Part shown: positions 9,999 through 18,900 of the stretch, in pieces
Numbering within the stretch: position 1 is the first letter of the stretch
How the letters are laid out: every line of letters begins with the position of its first letter
Assembly (NCBI GenBank): GCA_019244415.1
Contig: JAFASN010000032.1
Coordinates: 1 to 35,371, forward strand
Length of the DNA: 35,371 nt
Origin: Verrucomicrobiota bacterium
GTDB lineage: Bacteria > Verrucomicrobiota > Verrucomicrobiia > Chthoniobacterales > UBA10450
Reading direction: 5' to 3'
Program-made: the position numbers and the translations under genes
Notes under the pieces: model-generated
The model's database searches: none
What the model was told of the DNA's origin: nothing
What the model saw: only the letters and a program-made list of their open reading frames with translations

Positions 9999-10439
9999 TT
10001 AAGGCACGTAGATCGCGATCGCCTGCACGCGATGGTTGATCAACGGGCCGCCGAAATTCGCCGCGCCACCGCCAGCATAGACGTTGCGCCGCCCGCCCCC
10101 GATGCCGAACCCGCCGACGCCGATCGCCAGCCCGCCCGCGGGTTCATCGTAAACCTGCTGGAGCAAAATACCGTTCGCGCCTAGATTTGCCGCCTCTTCG
10201 CGAAGCCGCCCGATCGCTAAGTCCAGCGAGGGCTGATCGGAGAAAATCCAGCTCGTTCCGCCGGAAGAATTCAGAATCGCGATCCGGTCAAATCGCCGCG
10301 GTGGCATCTGATAGACGCGAACGGCCTGCGGGCTAATGGCGGGGCGCGCCGGCCCAACCATGATGGTGCGGGTGTCTGCGCACGAGGCGAGCACAAAACC
10401 AACCAGCAGGGCAGCAGCAGGCGCAACCGGGATCTTCAT
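9999..10439 (-). CDS. small lipoprotein, RcsF/DUF4156-like
   Basis: A 146-residue product with a lipoprotein signal peptide: basic start, hydrophobic core and a lipobox LASC with Cys20 as the lipidated residue. The mature part has a ferredoxin-like pattern (RIAILNSSGG...LRLREEA-type helix...LGANGILL) that resembles the RcsF/DUF4156 or YbjQ-like heavy-metal-binding families, followed by a glycine-rich loop (GGLAIGVGGFGIGGGRRN) and a final strand. The open frame extends far upstream on this strand, but only the ATG at 10439 gives the lipoprotein signal; the upstream part is antisense to glgX. Likely attached to a membrane; function unknown. Confidence 0.8.
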   Translation of the reverse strand: MKIPVAPAAALLVGFVLASCADTRTIMVGPARPAISPQAVRVYQMPPRRFDRIAILNSSGGTSWIFSDQPSLDLAIGRLREEAANLGANGILLQQVYDEPAGGLAIGVGGFGIGGGRRNVYAGGGAANFGGPLINHRVQAIAIYVP

Positions 10440-10562
10440 ACATATTGAATTCGCGCCGCGGCGCGCGGTTGCGCCTTCCATCGCTCTTGAGTACGCGCTC
10501 CGGCGGCAATTCACACGATTGCGCATTCTCGCTCTGTAGCCGATAGAGAACGCTCCCGATCT

Positions 10563-12053
10563 ATGACGCCCGTAAAACGATGGCTCGGTTTTCCCTACCC
10601 GCTGGGCGCCACCTGGCTCGGGGACGGCGTCAACTTCGCGCTCTACTCTGAGCACGCCACCTCCGTCGATCTCTGCCTGTTCGATAACATGGAGTCGCGG
10701 CAGGAAAACATCCGCATCCCGATGACGGAGCATACCGACCAGGTCTGGCACCTGTTCCTGCCCGATGTTCGCCCGGGCCAACTCTACGGCTACCGCGTCT
10801 CCGGGCCATACGACCCGAAACATGGCTTGCGCTTCAATAGCTCCAAACTTCTGCTCGACCCTTACGCCAAGGCGATTGCCGGGCGGATTGAATGGGGTGA
10901 CGAAATGTTCGGCTATGTCGTCGGTGGCGAGAACGAGGACCTCGCGCGCGACTTCCGGGATGACGCGTGGGGCATGCCCAAGGCGGTCGTGATCAACAAC
11001 GCTTTCGACTGGCGTGGGGACAACAAGATCGCGCGGCCACTGGCCGAATCGATTGTTTATGAATTGCACGTGAAAGGCTTCACCAAGCTCTGCCCGAATG
11101 TGCCCGAGGAGCTGCGTGGCACTTATGCCGGGCTCGGCAGCACCGGTGCCATCGAGTACCTGAAAAGCCTTGGTGTTACCGCGGTCGAGCTACTTCCGGT
11201 GCACGCGCACGTCAATGACAAGGCGCTGATCGATCGCGGACTTACTAACTACTGGGGCTATAATAGCATCGGGTTTTTTGCTCCAGATGCGAAGTACTCC
11301 AGTAGTGGCGACATGGGTCAGCAGGTTAACGAGTTTAAGTCGATGGTGCGCAACCTGCACGCGGCTGGGATAGAAGTTATCCTCGACGTCGTTTATAACC
11401 ATACCGCAGAAGGTAACCATCTCGGAGCTACTCTCGCCTTCCGCGGAGTAGATAACATCTCCTACTATCGATTACTTCCCCACGATCCGCGGTTCTATCT
11501 CGATTTCACCGGCACGGGCAATACCTTTAACCTGCTGAACACTCGCGCCCTTCAGCTCGTCATGGACAGCCTTCGCTACTGGGTGCTCGAGATGCACGTG
11601 GATGGCTTCCGTTTCGATCTCGCCAGTACCTTGGCGCGCGACGCCAATGGCGTGAACAAGCTCCATGCCTTCTTCGAGATCATTCACCAGGATCCAGTGC
11701 TGTCGCAGGTGAAGCTCGTGGCCGAGCCGTGGGACGTAGGGGCGGGCGGATACCAGGTAGGTAACTTCCCCGTCCTATGGGCGGAGTGGAATGGAAAGTA
11801 CCGCGACGCCTTGCGCAGCTTCTGGAAAGGAGATGAAGGTAAAATAGGAGAAGTAGCGTACCGGCTAACCGGTAGTCCCGACCTATATCAGCATGATGGC
11901 CGCCGCCCCTATGCCAGCATTAACTTCGTCACCGCCCACGACGGCTTTACCCTTAACGACCTCGTTAGCTACAACGAAAAGCATAATGAGGCCAACGGCG
12001 AAAATAATCAGGATGGCGACAACAACAATCACTCGTGGAATTGCGGCGCGTAA
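10563..12053 (+). CDS. glgX: glycogen debranching enzyme GlgX, N-terminal part, ends at a premature in-frame TAA
   Basis: GlgX hydrolyses alpha-1,6 branches of phosphorylase-limit glycogen. This frame codes for 496 residues: an N-terminal CBM48 domain ([15 protein letters not shown]), then a GH13 barrel with [10 protein letters not shown], nucleophile Asp352 in FRFDLA, acid/base Glu388 in VAEPWD and Asp460 in TAHDGFT. It stops at TAA (12051-12053) just after HSWNCGA, where the family reads on as G-x-E-G-P-T-D-D. The codons after the TAA continue the enzyme in the same frame (GPTDDP, then GVPMLCAGDEFGRTQQGNNNAY). One base change, GAA to TAA, explains it. As read, the product lacks the end of the barrel and the C-terminal domain. 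Mutation or sequencing error are the likeliest causes. It is divergent from the lipoprotein gene, 123 bases away. Confidence 0.93.
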   Translation: MTPVKRWLGFPYPLGATWLGDGVNFALYSEHATSVDLCLFDNMESRQENIRIPMTEHTDQVWHLFLPDVRPGQLYGYRVSGPYDPKHGLRFNSSKLLLDPYAKAIAGRIEWGDEMFGYVVGGENEDLARDFRDDAWGMPKAVVINNAFDWRGDNKIARPLAESIVYELHVKGFTKLCPNVPEELRGTYAGLGSTGAIEYLKSLGVTAVELLPVHAHVNDKALIDRGLTNYWGYNSIGFFAPDAKYSSSGDMGQQVNEFKSMVRNLHAAGIEVILDVVYNHTAEGNHLGATLAFRGVDNISYYRLLPHDPRFYLDFTGTGNTFNLLNTRALQLVMDSLRYWVLEMHVDGFRFDLASTLARDANGVNKLHAFFEIIHQDPVLSQVKLVAEPWDVGAGGYQVGNFPVLWAEWNGKYRDALRSFWKGDEGKIGEVAYRLTGSPDLYQHDGRRPYASINFVTAHDGFTLNDLVSYNEKHNEANGENNQDGDNNNHSWNCGA

Positions 12054-12137
12054 GGTCCGACAGATGATCCCGCCATTAACGAGCTGAGACAGCGCCAGCG
12101 GCGCAACTTTCTCACCACCCTCTTTATCTCACAGGGC

Positions 12138-12794
12138 GTGCCCATGCTTTGCGCGGGTGATGAGTTCGGGCGCACCCAGCAGGGAAACAATAACGCTTAC
12201 TGCCAGGATAATGAAATTAGCTGGGTGGATTGGAGTAAACTCGAGCAGCAGAAAAAGCTCTACGAGTTTACCCGCGGTTTGATTGCGCTTCGGCGCGATC
12301 ATCCAGTCTTCCGCAGGCCTAAATTTTTCCAGGGCAGGCGAATCCGCGGCAGCGAAATCAAGGACGTGATGTGGTTTAATCCCGGCGGCAATGAGATGAC
12401 GGACGAGGAATGGACGTCTCCTTTCGTGCGCTGCCTCGGCATGATGCTAAGTGGCGATACAATCGACGTCTTGAATTTCCACGGTGAACCGATCCGTGAT
12501 GATACTTTTCTCCTTCTCATCAACGCGCATTACGAGGCGATCTCATTCCTTCTCCCTGGCCAGGAACATCTCGAGTGGCAGTTGATTATTGACACTTCGC
12601 TGGCAGAAGGATTCCTGCCGCAACCTAGGAAGTACGGCTCCGGTGAGGATGTCATCCTGCAGGATCGCGCCTGCTGCCTGCTGCGGCTCACGCGCGGCAC
12701 CCAGGCCGAAGCCCGGCAGGAGTCGTACCGCAAACGCCGTTTCGATTTCCCGCAAAAAAGCGCGCCGGCGGCCTCAGGCACGAACAAACAATGA
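12138..12794 (+). CDS. glgX: GlgX C-terminal part, downstream of the in-frame stop
   Basis: Continues the same frame as the preceding entry (12054-12794; first ATG at 12138). It encodes the rest of the GlgX catalytic domain, with GVPMLCAGDEFGRTQQGNNNAYCQ and WVDWSKL, and the C-terminal beta domain (HFRGRRI-like segment, FLLLINAHYEAISFLLP, VILQDRACCLLRL). By itself it lacks all three catalytic acids. No convincing ribosome binding site precedes the ATG, so independent translation is doubtful; the natural gene is most simply 10563-12794, 743 residues with the stop codon counted as one position. A tail rich in Arg and Lys (residues after SYRKRRFD) is extra compared with E. coli GlgX. Confidence 0.85.
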   Translation: MPMLCAGDEFGRTQQGNNNAYCQDNEISWVDWSKLEQQKKLYEFTRGLIALRRDHPVFRRPKFFQGRRIRGSEIKDVMWFNPGGNEMTDEEWTSPFVRCLGMMLSGDTIDVLNFHGEPIRDDTFLLLINAHYEAISFLLPGQEHLEWQLIIDTSLAEGFLPQPRKYGSGEDVILQDRACCLLRLTRGTQAEARQESYRKRRFDFPQKSAPAASGTNKQ

Positions 12795-12804
12795 CAACAG
12801 ACGC

Positions 12805-12830
12805 GCGATAGCTGGCGTGCTATCGCTTTT
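12805..12830 (+). terminator. Rho-independent-type terminator after glgX
   Basis: A perfect 8-bp inverted repeat, GCGATAGC (12805-12812) and GCTATCGC (12819-12826), with a 6-base loop, is followed directly by TTTT and a T-rich stretch. It starts 10 bases after the glgX stop. It ends only 11 bases before the next start codon, so it may also lie in the leader of that gene. Confidence 0.65.
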
Positions 12831-12837
12831 CATTCTT

Positions 12838-13302
12838 ATGGTTTCCACATCGCTTATTATCGTCGCCGATCGCGGCAGCTTGAAAGCTTACCGGGTGCAA
12901 GCTACTCCCACGCGAGGACCAAGTTTACACCTCGTGCAGGCATTTGATCTTACCGACGCGCATGGCCGGTTACTGGACAAAGTAACTGATCAGGCGGGCA
13001 GGTTCCCCGTAGGCGACGCGAGTAGCGGCCGGCACATGAACGCGGTCGCTGAACGCACGCAACTCGATGCGGAAAATGACCGTCGCATTTTCAAGCAACT
13101 GGCGGAGCGGATTGTCGAGATCGTCAAAGGCGAAGGCGAGTCAGGCTGGTCTTTTGCCGCGCCCGCGCCCTCGCATAAGGCCATTCTAGACCTGTTGCCG
13201 GCGAATATTCGGGATCGAATTGTGGAATACGTGAAGTCTGACTTGGTGAAGATCGAGCCGACCAAACTGATCGCGCATTTCCGTTCGCTTCAGTCTGATT
13301 AA
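12838..13302 (+). CDS. host-attachment (baeRF-like) family protein
   Basis: A 154-residue protein from the ATG at 12838. The pattern is that of the host attachment protein family (PF10116, related to bacterial eRF1-like baeRF proteins): an N-terminal strand LIIVADRGSLKAYRV, a middle DQAGRFP followed by GRHMNAV, the helix DRRIFKQLAERIVEIV, then the strand SFAAPAPSHKAIL with a conserved Ala-Pro, and the C-terminal VKSDLVKIEPTKLIAHF. Despite the name, the biochemical role is unknown; relationship to release factors suggests ribosome or RNA contact. The start lies 11 bases after the glgX terminator hairpin. The frame is open further upstream but only from here does it resemble the family. Confidence 0.8.
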   Translation: MVSTSLIIVADRGSLKAYRVQATPTRGPSLHLVQAFDLTDAHGRLLDKVTDQAGRFPVGDASSGRHMNAVAERTQLDAENDRRIFKQLAERIVEIVKGEGESGWSFAAPAPSHKAILDLLPANIRDRIVEYVKSDLVKIEPTKLIAHFRSLQSD

Positions 13303-13309
13303 CTGGCTA

Positions 13310-13345
13310 AGCTGTCGTACTCAGGCGTTAGTCGCCGCGCCAGCT
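13310..13345. terminator. weak nested hairpin between convergent genes
   Basis: AGCTG (13310-13314) can pair with CAGCT (13341-13345), with an inner GGCG/CGCC stem around TTAGT. It lies 8 bases after the stop of the host-attachment gene and just before the end of the convergent lipoprotein gene. Stems are short. Confidence 0.25.
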
Positions 13346-13348
13346 GTC

Positions 13349-13996
13349 CTAAGGAGCTTTGCCAACAGCGGGCAACCTGCCGATCGCTTTTTCAGCTACG
13401 GCTTTTGATTTTTCGATTTTCGTTTTCTCATCGTCGGGTCCACCCACGCTCACGCGCACGATGAAATCCGTCTTCAGAACGTAAAGCGCTCCCCCTACCC
13501 TGGTCCCGCTCCAGTACGCCGCCTCGCCAACGCCATCTATTTTCCGAGGTGGAACGTGCCTTTCCTCTTCCTCTTCGCCTTTCCCTTTGTCACCCTGCTC
13601 TTTTTTGTCCTTATTCGTATCCTGGTCGAAATTTGCGGGATTGAATACCTGTTTCCAGTAGTCACGCGGGCTTGGGTAGGCCGGGTTCTTTTGGTCGGTT
13701 TGAATCAATGCCAGACTCACAGACATGTTCGGCTCGCGTGAAGCATAGTAACATTGCGAGATCGAGTAAGTACCGTCTGTAGTCTCGCTGCTCTTCGCGT
13801 CAGTGATAGTAGCATGCTGAATCGCTGATAATTCGTCATTGCTCACAAGTCCACACGCTTGAACTGGCGGGTACGATGGCTTCGCACGCGGCTTCGGCTC
13901 AACCGGCGATGACGACGCCGTCTGCGAATGGGCCGGTTTATCGCACGCGGCGACCAGAAGCACTATTGGGACAACTAGAAAACACAATTTACTCAT
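13349..13996 (-). CDS. lipoprotein of unknown function (DUF3558-like pattern)
   Basis: A 215-residue product whose N-terminus (MSKLCFLVVPIVLLVAAC) is a lipoprotein signal with the modified Cys at residue 18; an upstream start 24 bases earlier is in frame but lies outside this signal. A Pro/Ser-rich linker follows, then a domain opening with ACGLVSNDELSAIQ and containing SQCYYAS, a pattern like DUF3558-type lipoproteins (C-x-L-L-s-x-x-E). A highly charged insert near residues 130-155 (KDKKEQGDKGKGEEEEER) interrupts it. The domain ends with GEAAYWSG, VLKTDFIVRVSVGG and a helix. Function unknown; probably exported and membrane attached. Confidence 0.8.
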   Translation of the reverse strand: MSKLCFLVVPIVLLVAACDKPAHSQTASSSPVEPKPRAKPSYPPVQACGLVSNDELSAIQHATITDAKSSETTDGTYSISQCYYASREPNMSVSLALIQTDQKNPAYPSPRDYWKQVFNPANFDQDTNKDKKEQGDKGKGEEEEERHVPPRKIDGVGEAAYWSGTRVGGALYVLKTDFIVRVSVGGPDDEKTKIEKSKAVAEKAIGRLPAVGKAP

Positions 13997-14085
13997 CTCA
14001 GGTTCGTACTGTAGGAACAATCTTCACGCTGCTACTATTTTCGCCTGCCCGCGCCAAATCACCCGCAAACGAGCTCTCAGGAGAG

Positions 14086-15708
14086 CTATGGGAGCGCAGT
14101 ACCGGACTTTGATTTCACCAACGACACGTCCGCGCTGTTCAGGTTGCCGTCGAGGTTCACGTCGTTTCGGAAGTTCGTCGTGTTCACCGCTTGCCCAGAA
14201 CGCGCCTTAGTCTGGCTGACATCGGCGGAATTTACCGTCCCATCGCCGGTAGTATCGCCGAGGAGCACTCCCATCGGCACAGAAACATTGCCGGAGTTTG
14301 TCCCATCCGTCACCCCGACCAGGTTCAGCGTCAGCCTTTGCGCATTACTCACGTTTGCGAGGTTCACAGTCACTTGATTGGCGGTCACGCTCGGCTGGCC
14401 TGAGATACTCGCCGTTCCATTGGCGCCCGGCGTCACGGTGGCACTAGTGACGGTCACGTTATTGGCGAAGGTGAAGACGACCTCGTGCGTCCCGCCGCTG
14501 GTCGGTTTGCGACACTCAATCCCGCTGCCCGTCACCGGCAGGTTCACATCGAAAATCGCATTGCTGCCATGAGTCTTGCGCGAAACGGCCTGGAGCGGAG
14601 TGATAGCAAGGCCACTGACGTAAGTAGGGGAGTTGACCCAGTACACTGTCGCGCCGCCTTTTACTGCCGCTTTTCGCACAAGCATGGCGCTCCCGGCTGG
14701 CACCAAGTCGGTACTATGGTTGCCGGTTGCATCACCAGACAAGCGCCACCCGTTGTTGTAAGTGTAGATTTTGCTCGGCTGCTTATCGAACTGCGCCTGC
14801 GAATTATCGAACAGCAGGAGCTGATCGCTCGTGGTAAACGAATTATCGAATGGCGCAAGCCCGGTCTCATTTAATGGAACATCTACCGGCCGGATCATGG
14901 CCACGGCATTGTCCTGCTGAGTGGTAGCGGATGTGAGTAGTGGCACAGCGACTTTCTTCATCAAGACGGACCCGAGTGCGGTGAGCGGGAGGGTGGGTGC
15001 GCCATTTGAGTTTCGCACCACGAAGTAGCTGTCCGGCAACAGCGGATCGTTGCTATGGTCGGTCGTGTTCGTGTCGCCAACTTCTCTCCAGCCGACGTTG
15101 TTTGATGTCCCATCCACATTATTGCTGAAGTAGTAAGTCGCTGAGTACGGGAGATTGATACCGGGCGTGGATGCGCTTGGTACTCGGATCTCGGTTTGGT
15201 ACGAGCTCGAAGAAGTAGTGGGCGTAAACGAAACATTCGCGTCTGAAGCAGGGAAAATGGTCGCTGGCGTCCAATACGGGATAATGCTGATCTGCGTATT
15301 GGTCACGACGCCATTGAGGTTGTCGAATGTGGTATCGACCGTCAGTGTACTCGAGTTGTTGGCGGTGATCGGGAAAATGTGACCTTCTTTCGGGTTCGTC
15401 GCGCCGCCGGAGCCGATGAGCATGTAATAATGCTTCGGCTGAGAGCCTGCGGCATAAACGTACTGGTTAGGCGTCCAACCGGGCGAACCGTTGATCGTTA
15501 ATGCGTTGCCGCTAATTGACTGCACGCTGCCGGTAAACTCCGGCGGACGGGTAAACGGAATCGAGAGATAGGTATCAGAGTTCGCCAGGCACGACGTTGC
15601 TGTAAACCCGACCGGCTCGCTCGTGACCGACGTCGTCTGGGCGAAAGCACCTGCGACAGCGCTGAAAAGGGCGCCGACCACCGCAGCACGGAGAGCTTCA
15701 AAATGCAT
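14086..15708 (-). CDS. secreted TIGR02597-like protein with C-terminal dockerin-like module
   Basis: A 540-residue secreted protein from the ATG at 15708 (signal peptide MHFEALRAAVVGALFSAVAGAFAQ). Residues about 25-370 match the TIGR02597 pattern of Verrucomicrobiota: SEPVGF, a strand-rich repeat with SISGNALTINGSPGWTPNQY, IPYWTPATIFP, and later LMKKVAVPL. Residues 374-540 are a module shared with the next two genes: AVSRKTHGS, FDVNLP, NVSNAQ, then two dockerin/EF-hand-like loops, DTTGDGTVNSADVSQTK and DVNLDGNLNSADVSLVK, ending KSKSGTALP. Asp/Asn at loop positions 1, 3, 5 and 12 suit calcium binding. A short perfect palindrome (14072-14087) overlaps the stop codon. Confidence 0.88.
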   Translation of the reverse strand: MHFEALRAAVVGALFSAVAGAFAQTTSVTSEPVGFTATSCLANSDTYLSIPFTRPPEFTGSVQSISGNALTINGSPGWTPNQYVYAAGSQPKHYYMLIGSGGATNPKEGHIFPITANNSSTLTVDTTFDNLNGVVTNTQISIIPYWTPATIFPASDANVSFTPTTSSSSYQTEIRVPSASTPGINLPYSATYYFSNNVDGTSNNVGWREVGDTNTTDHSNDPLLPDSYFVVRNSNGAPTLPLTALGSVLMKKVAVPLLTSATTQQDNAVAMIRPVDVPLNETGLAPFDNSFTTSDQLLLFDNSQAQFDKQPSKIYTYNNGWRLSGDATGNHSTDLVPAGSAMLVRKAAVKGGATVYWVNSPTYVSGLAITPLQAVSRKTHGSNAIFDVNLPVTGSGIECRKPTSGGTHEVVFTFANNVTVTSATVTPGANGTASISGQPSVTANQVTVNLANVSNAQRLTLNLVGVTDGTNSGNVSVPMGVLLGDTTGDGTVNSADVSQTKARSGQAVNTTNFRNDVNLDGNLNSADVSLVKSKSGTALP

Positions 15709-15738
15709 GGGTGTTCTCAGGGGAATTGGACGACGAAT

Positions 15739-15766
15739 ATGATAGAGCGTGAACCCCACCAATCAA
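15739..15766 (-). promoter_or_regulatory. candidate sigma-70-type promoter for the TIGR02597-like gene
   Basis: On the minus strand, TTGATT (15766-15761) and TATCAT (15744-15739) are separated by 16 bases, about 30 bases upstream of the start codon. The match to TTGACA/TATAAT is reasonable and the region is locally AT-rich, but promoter rules in this phylum are poorly known. Confidence 0.35.
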
Positions 15767-15933
15767 TAAAATAATACGAAGCGGCAGAATGTTGCTGCGG
15801 GTACTAAGGCTCTTCGCCGCCCCCTCGGCCAACGGTCTGTATTCAGCGGCGCATTCATCACCGGCCTCTTCGGCGGGTCGCCGAACCCGGCCGTGTTGCT
15901 CACTGGCACGCACGCGCGAGTGTCATCCCCGCG

Positions 15934-15972
15934 AAAAGAGCAGCGCTCGCCCCGATTACTCAGAGCGAGCGC
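15934..15972 (-). terminator. Rho-independent-type terminator after the BNR/dockerin gene
   Basis: A perfect 8-bp stem, GCGCTCGC (15943-15950) and GCGAGCGC (15965-15972), with a 14-base loop lies 26 bases after the stop of the minus-strand gene ending at 15999. On that strand the stem is followed by TGCTCTTTT. The rest of the 290-base gap 15709-15998 shows no gene I can support. Confidence 0.55.
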
Positions 15973-15998
15973 GCAAATTCCTTCGACTCTGCGCCTCC

Positions 15999-18900
15999 CT
16001 ACGGCAGCGCCGTGCCAGATTTGGATTTCACCAGCGAAATATCGGCGCTGTTGATGTTGCCATCGACAGTGACGTCGTTTCGATAGTTCGTCAGGCCAAC
16101 CGCTTGACCCGAGCGCGCTTTCGTCTGGCTGATGTCGGCGGAATTCACCGTGCGATCAGCAGTGGTATCGCCGATGAGCACGCCCATCGGAATCGAGACA
16201 TTGTTCACCTGCGAACCATTTTTCACGTTCAGCAGATTCACATGCAGCGTCTGCGCATTTGAGACGTTAGTGAGGTTCACCGTGACCGTGGTGTTGCTGG
16301 CGGAGTAGCTCGAGACCGAACCGGTTCCACCCGAACCGGGAGTTACCGTCGCTCCCGTGATGCTCACCGGCACATCAAAGGTCACTACCACCTGGTAATT
16401 CTTTGACGGACCGCCAGTGCGATCTTCGATGCCCGGATTACCGAGCAGCGGCAGATCGATGTCGAATGTCCCAGCGCTTCCATGTTGCTTACGCGATACC
16501 GCGCTCACGGGAACGATATTGGCCGCCGCGCATGCATTGTTCCCAACGATCGTGTAAGTGGCGGGCGGATAGCTGCTATCCGTGTTACCTTTCACGAACG
16601 TGTGATCGATCAGCAACGTGCTACGCTCTGCTGGCCCTGGCTCGGAGAAGGTGCGGCCATTTACCGCACCGAGGAGGTCACCGACTTGCGGGTTGCCGAC
16701 GTTCGCTTTGGGAACATAGATCGTGATTGTTCCGTCAAGGTCGTAGCCGCTGCCGGTATCAGCCGCACCTTTCATGTTTTCGGTCGGCACGCCGAGCACA
16801 ACAACCGAAGTGGTTGCGACCGTTCCATATTCAAACGTCGCATTCGAGTTTTGGTCCGTTGTCATTCCAACATACTCTTGCTCGTCGGCATTTGCATTTG
16901 CCGCCGTACCGACCCAGTCCCACACGATACGCCAGCGGGAATTTGGTGGTGGTTTATTCAACCCGGGGGTGTTGAGATTAACAACTTTCATCTTGAACAT
17001 GAGGTCCCCGGGGTGATCTGGCGGCTCTCCGACGGCGATGTAGTCGATCAAATACTGCGGATTAGGGTCCGGTGCTGCAGTGGGCGAAGGCGTAGGAGTT
17101 GGCGAACTGGGCACACCTGTAGCGCCGTTGCCGGTCGCTTCCGGATGACTCGGCAGATTGCGGTGCAGGATCAATCCCGAGCAGGTGTCACCGATGTAAG
17201 GCACGGCGATCTCATTGTTACCGCACGCCGGCAGATTGCTGCTGTTCTTCGCTACTACTCGATAGTAATAAGTCAGGGTTGGATCAGTCGCGTTGCCATC
17301 GGTAAAGCCCGTCGCGTTGCCGATGGAAGCGTACAATGTTTCCCCGCCACTTGTTGTCCCACGATAGATATCATAGCCGGTGATCGGCAAATTGCCGGTG
17401 TCAGCCTGATTCCACGCCAATGTCACCACTGGCCCGACGCGCTTCGCCGTAACAAACGGCATACCGGGCGCCGAGGTAGAGCTCGTCGGATCGTCAGCAG
17501 CCAGCAAACGGCGGCCACTTGACTGCCGCGCAATCGATGCCGTTGTGGTGTAAGCGTTACCCGTCGCGGTACTCGCTGCCTGTGAACAGGGTCCGCCAGA
17601 GCAACCATTAACGTAACCGACCAGCGCCCGGCCGTCGCGGTCCATCGTAATGTCGAAAAAGTCGAGCAGGTTACGATCGACCGGGCCGCCGCCGCCCCGG
17701 AGGAGACCCATGCGTTGCATCGGGAGGTTCGGCGTCACGTCGGTCGTCGTCCAGTGATTACCGCCATCGAAGGTATGGGCGACGTACAAGTGCCACACGC
17801 CTGGGAACTGGTCTGCGCTCGACGCGCCGGGGTCACTCGGGCCGGTTGTACTGCCATAGAAAGCTACTGCGGCACGGCCCGCATCGCCGCCGACTGCCGC
17901 TGGAAACGCGACATTCTTCACGCCCACATTCGCTGCCAGATCATAGATGTTCTTCCACGTCGCTCCCTGGTCACTCGAGACGCCGATTCCAGCGTAGGTG
18001 CCGCCCATGGCGAAGAGGCAATACACCTTGCCACCAGCATCAATGCCCACAGCCGGATCGTCGCTCGCTGCCGTGTTCGTAACCGAGCCATTCTGGACCG
18101 GCTGAATCGTCCAGGTAAGCCCGTTGTCAGTCGAAACAACAACGGCAGTGTTGCTGCCGCAGCCGCGGTTCGGCACGTAAACCGTGCCATCGGGTGCGAC
18201 TTTCACGTGACCGTGCAAGCCGCCGCACTGCGTCAAAGCATAAAGCGGCGTCTGCGTTCCAAATGTCGTGCCACCGTCATCACTGCGGGCGCAGAACGCG
18301 GTCGCGATGTCCTGCGAGCAATAGTAAACCGCATTCGGATAAAGGGGAGCCGGCGGCGTTGGAATCGGGCTGTGGTAAGGACCGCCGCCGATCGTCTGGT
18401 GATCGACTGCCGAAGCAATGCCCTGTGCCTGGTTTGCCGGAATCCACGTCGTACCATCATCATCCGTGTAGGAGATTTTCGAGGTGTCGGGGCTCAGGAG
18501 CGTGAGCTCCGAAGCGAACACGCGACCCGTTGTCCGGTCAGTGAACCCGATGGGGTCTGAATCAATGAAGACTGACGTAGGTGCGCGACGATTCACCCAC
18601 GTGGCTTTCGGGTTGGAGAGATTGCAGGAATCGTCAAAGCTGACGAACAACGTCTGTAAATCAGACTGGAAATTAATAACGCCGCTCTTGAAGTTGGCGC
18701 CAATAGAAGGCTCGCCGGCGTTGCGGCCGAGGTATTCCACCGTCACCGCGCCCGAACTGGTCGAGGTTCCCTGAGTCAGAACCCCTGGAGCCTCAAAGTT
18801 CTCATAACCCACCGGTCCGGCGGTATCGACCGGCGCTGCAACCGGAGTGCCCGATCCCGAGCCTGAGCTCGACACGACAGTGACGGCTCCATGATACTCG

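Noticed and set aside
10440-11069. Long upstream extension of the minus-strand lipoprotein frame
   Set aside because: It lies antisense to the well-supported CBM48 region of glgX, and the lipoprotein signal only begins at 10439.
12051-12053. TAA in glgX as genuine stop-codon recoding
   Set aside because: TAA is not a known recoded codon in this phylum and other genes use TAA as a normal stop (for example the kinase at 34987), so mutation or sequence error is more likely.
14072-14087. Palindrome AGCTCTC-AG-GAGAGCT as a terminator of the TIGR02597-like gene
   Set aside because: It overlaps the stop codon itself, has a two-base loop and no T tract, so termination is not supported.
15789-16262. 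157-codon plus-strand frame in the gap between two dockerin-type genes
   Set aside because: Half of it is antisense to the shared tail module and the rest has no protein-like pattern.
16482-17522. 346-codon frame on the plus strand opposite the BNR/dockerin gene
   Set aside because: The opposite strand has clear Asp-box, Fn3 and dockerin-like patterns; this frame is Arg-rich with no recognisable domain.
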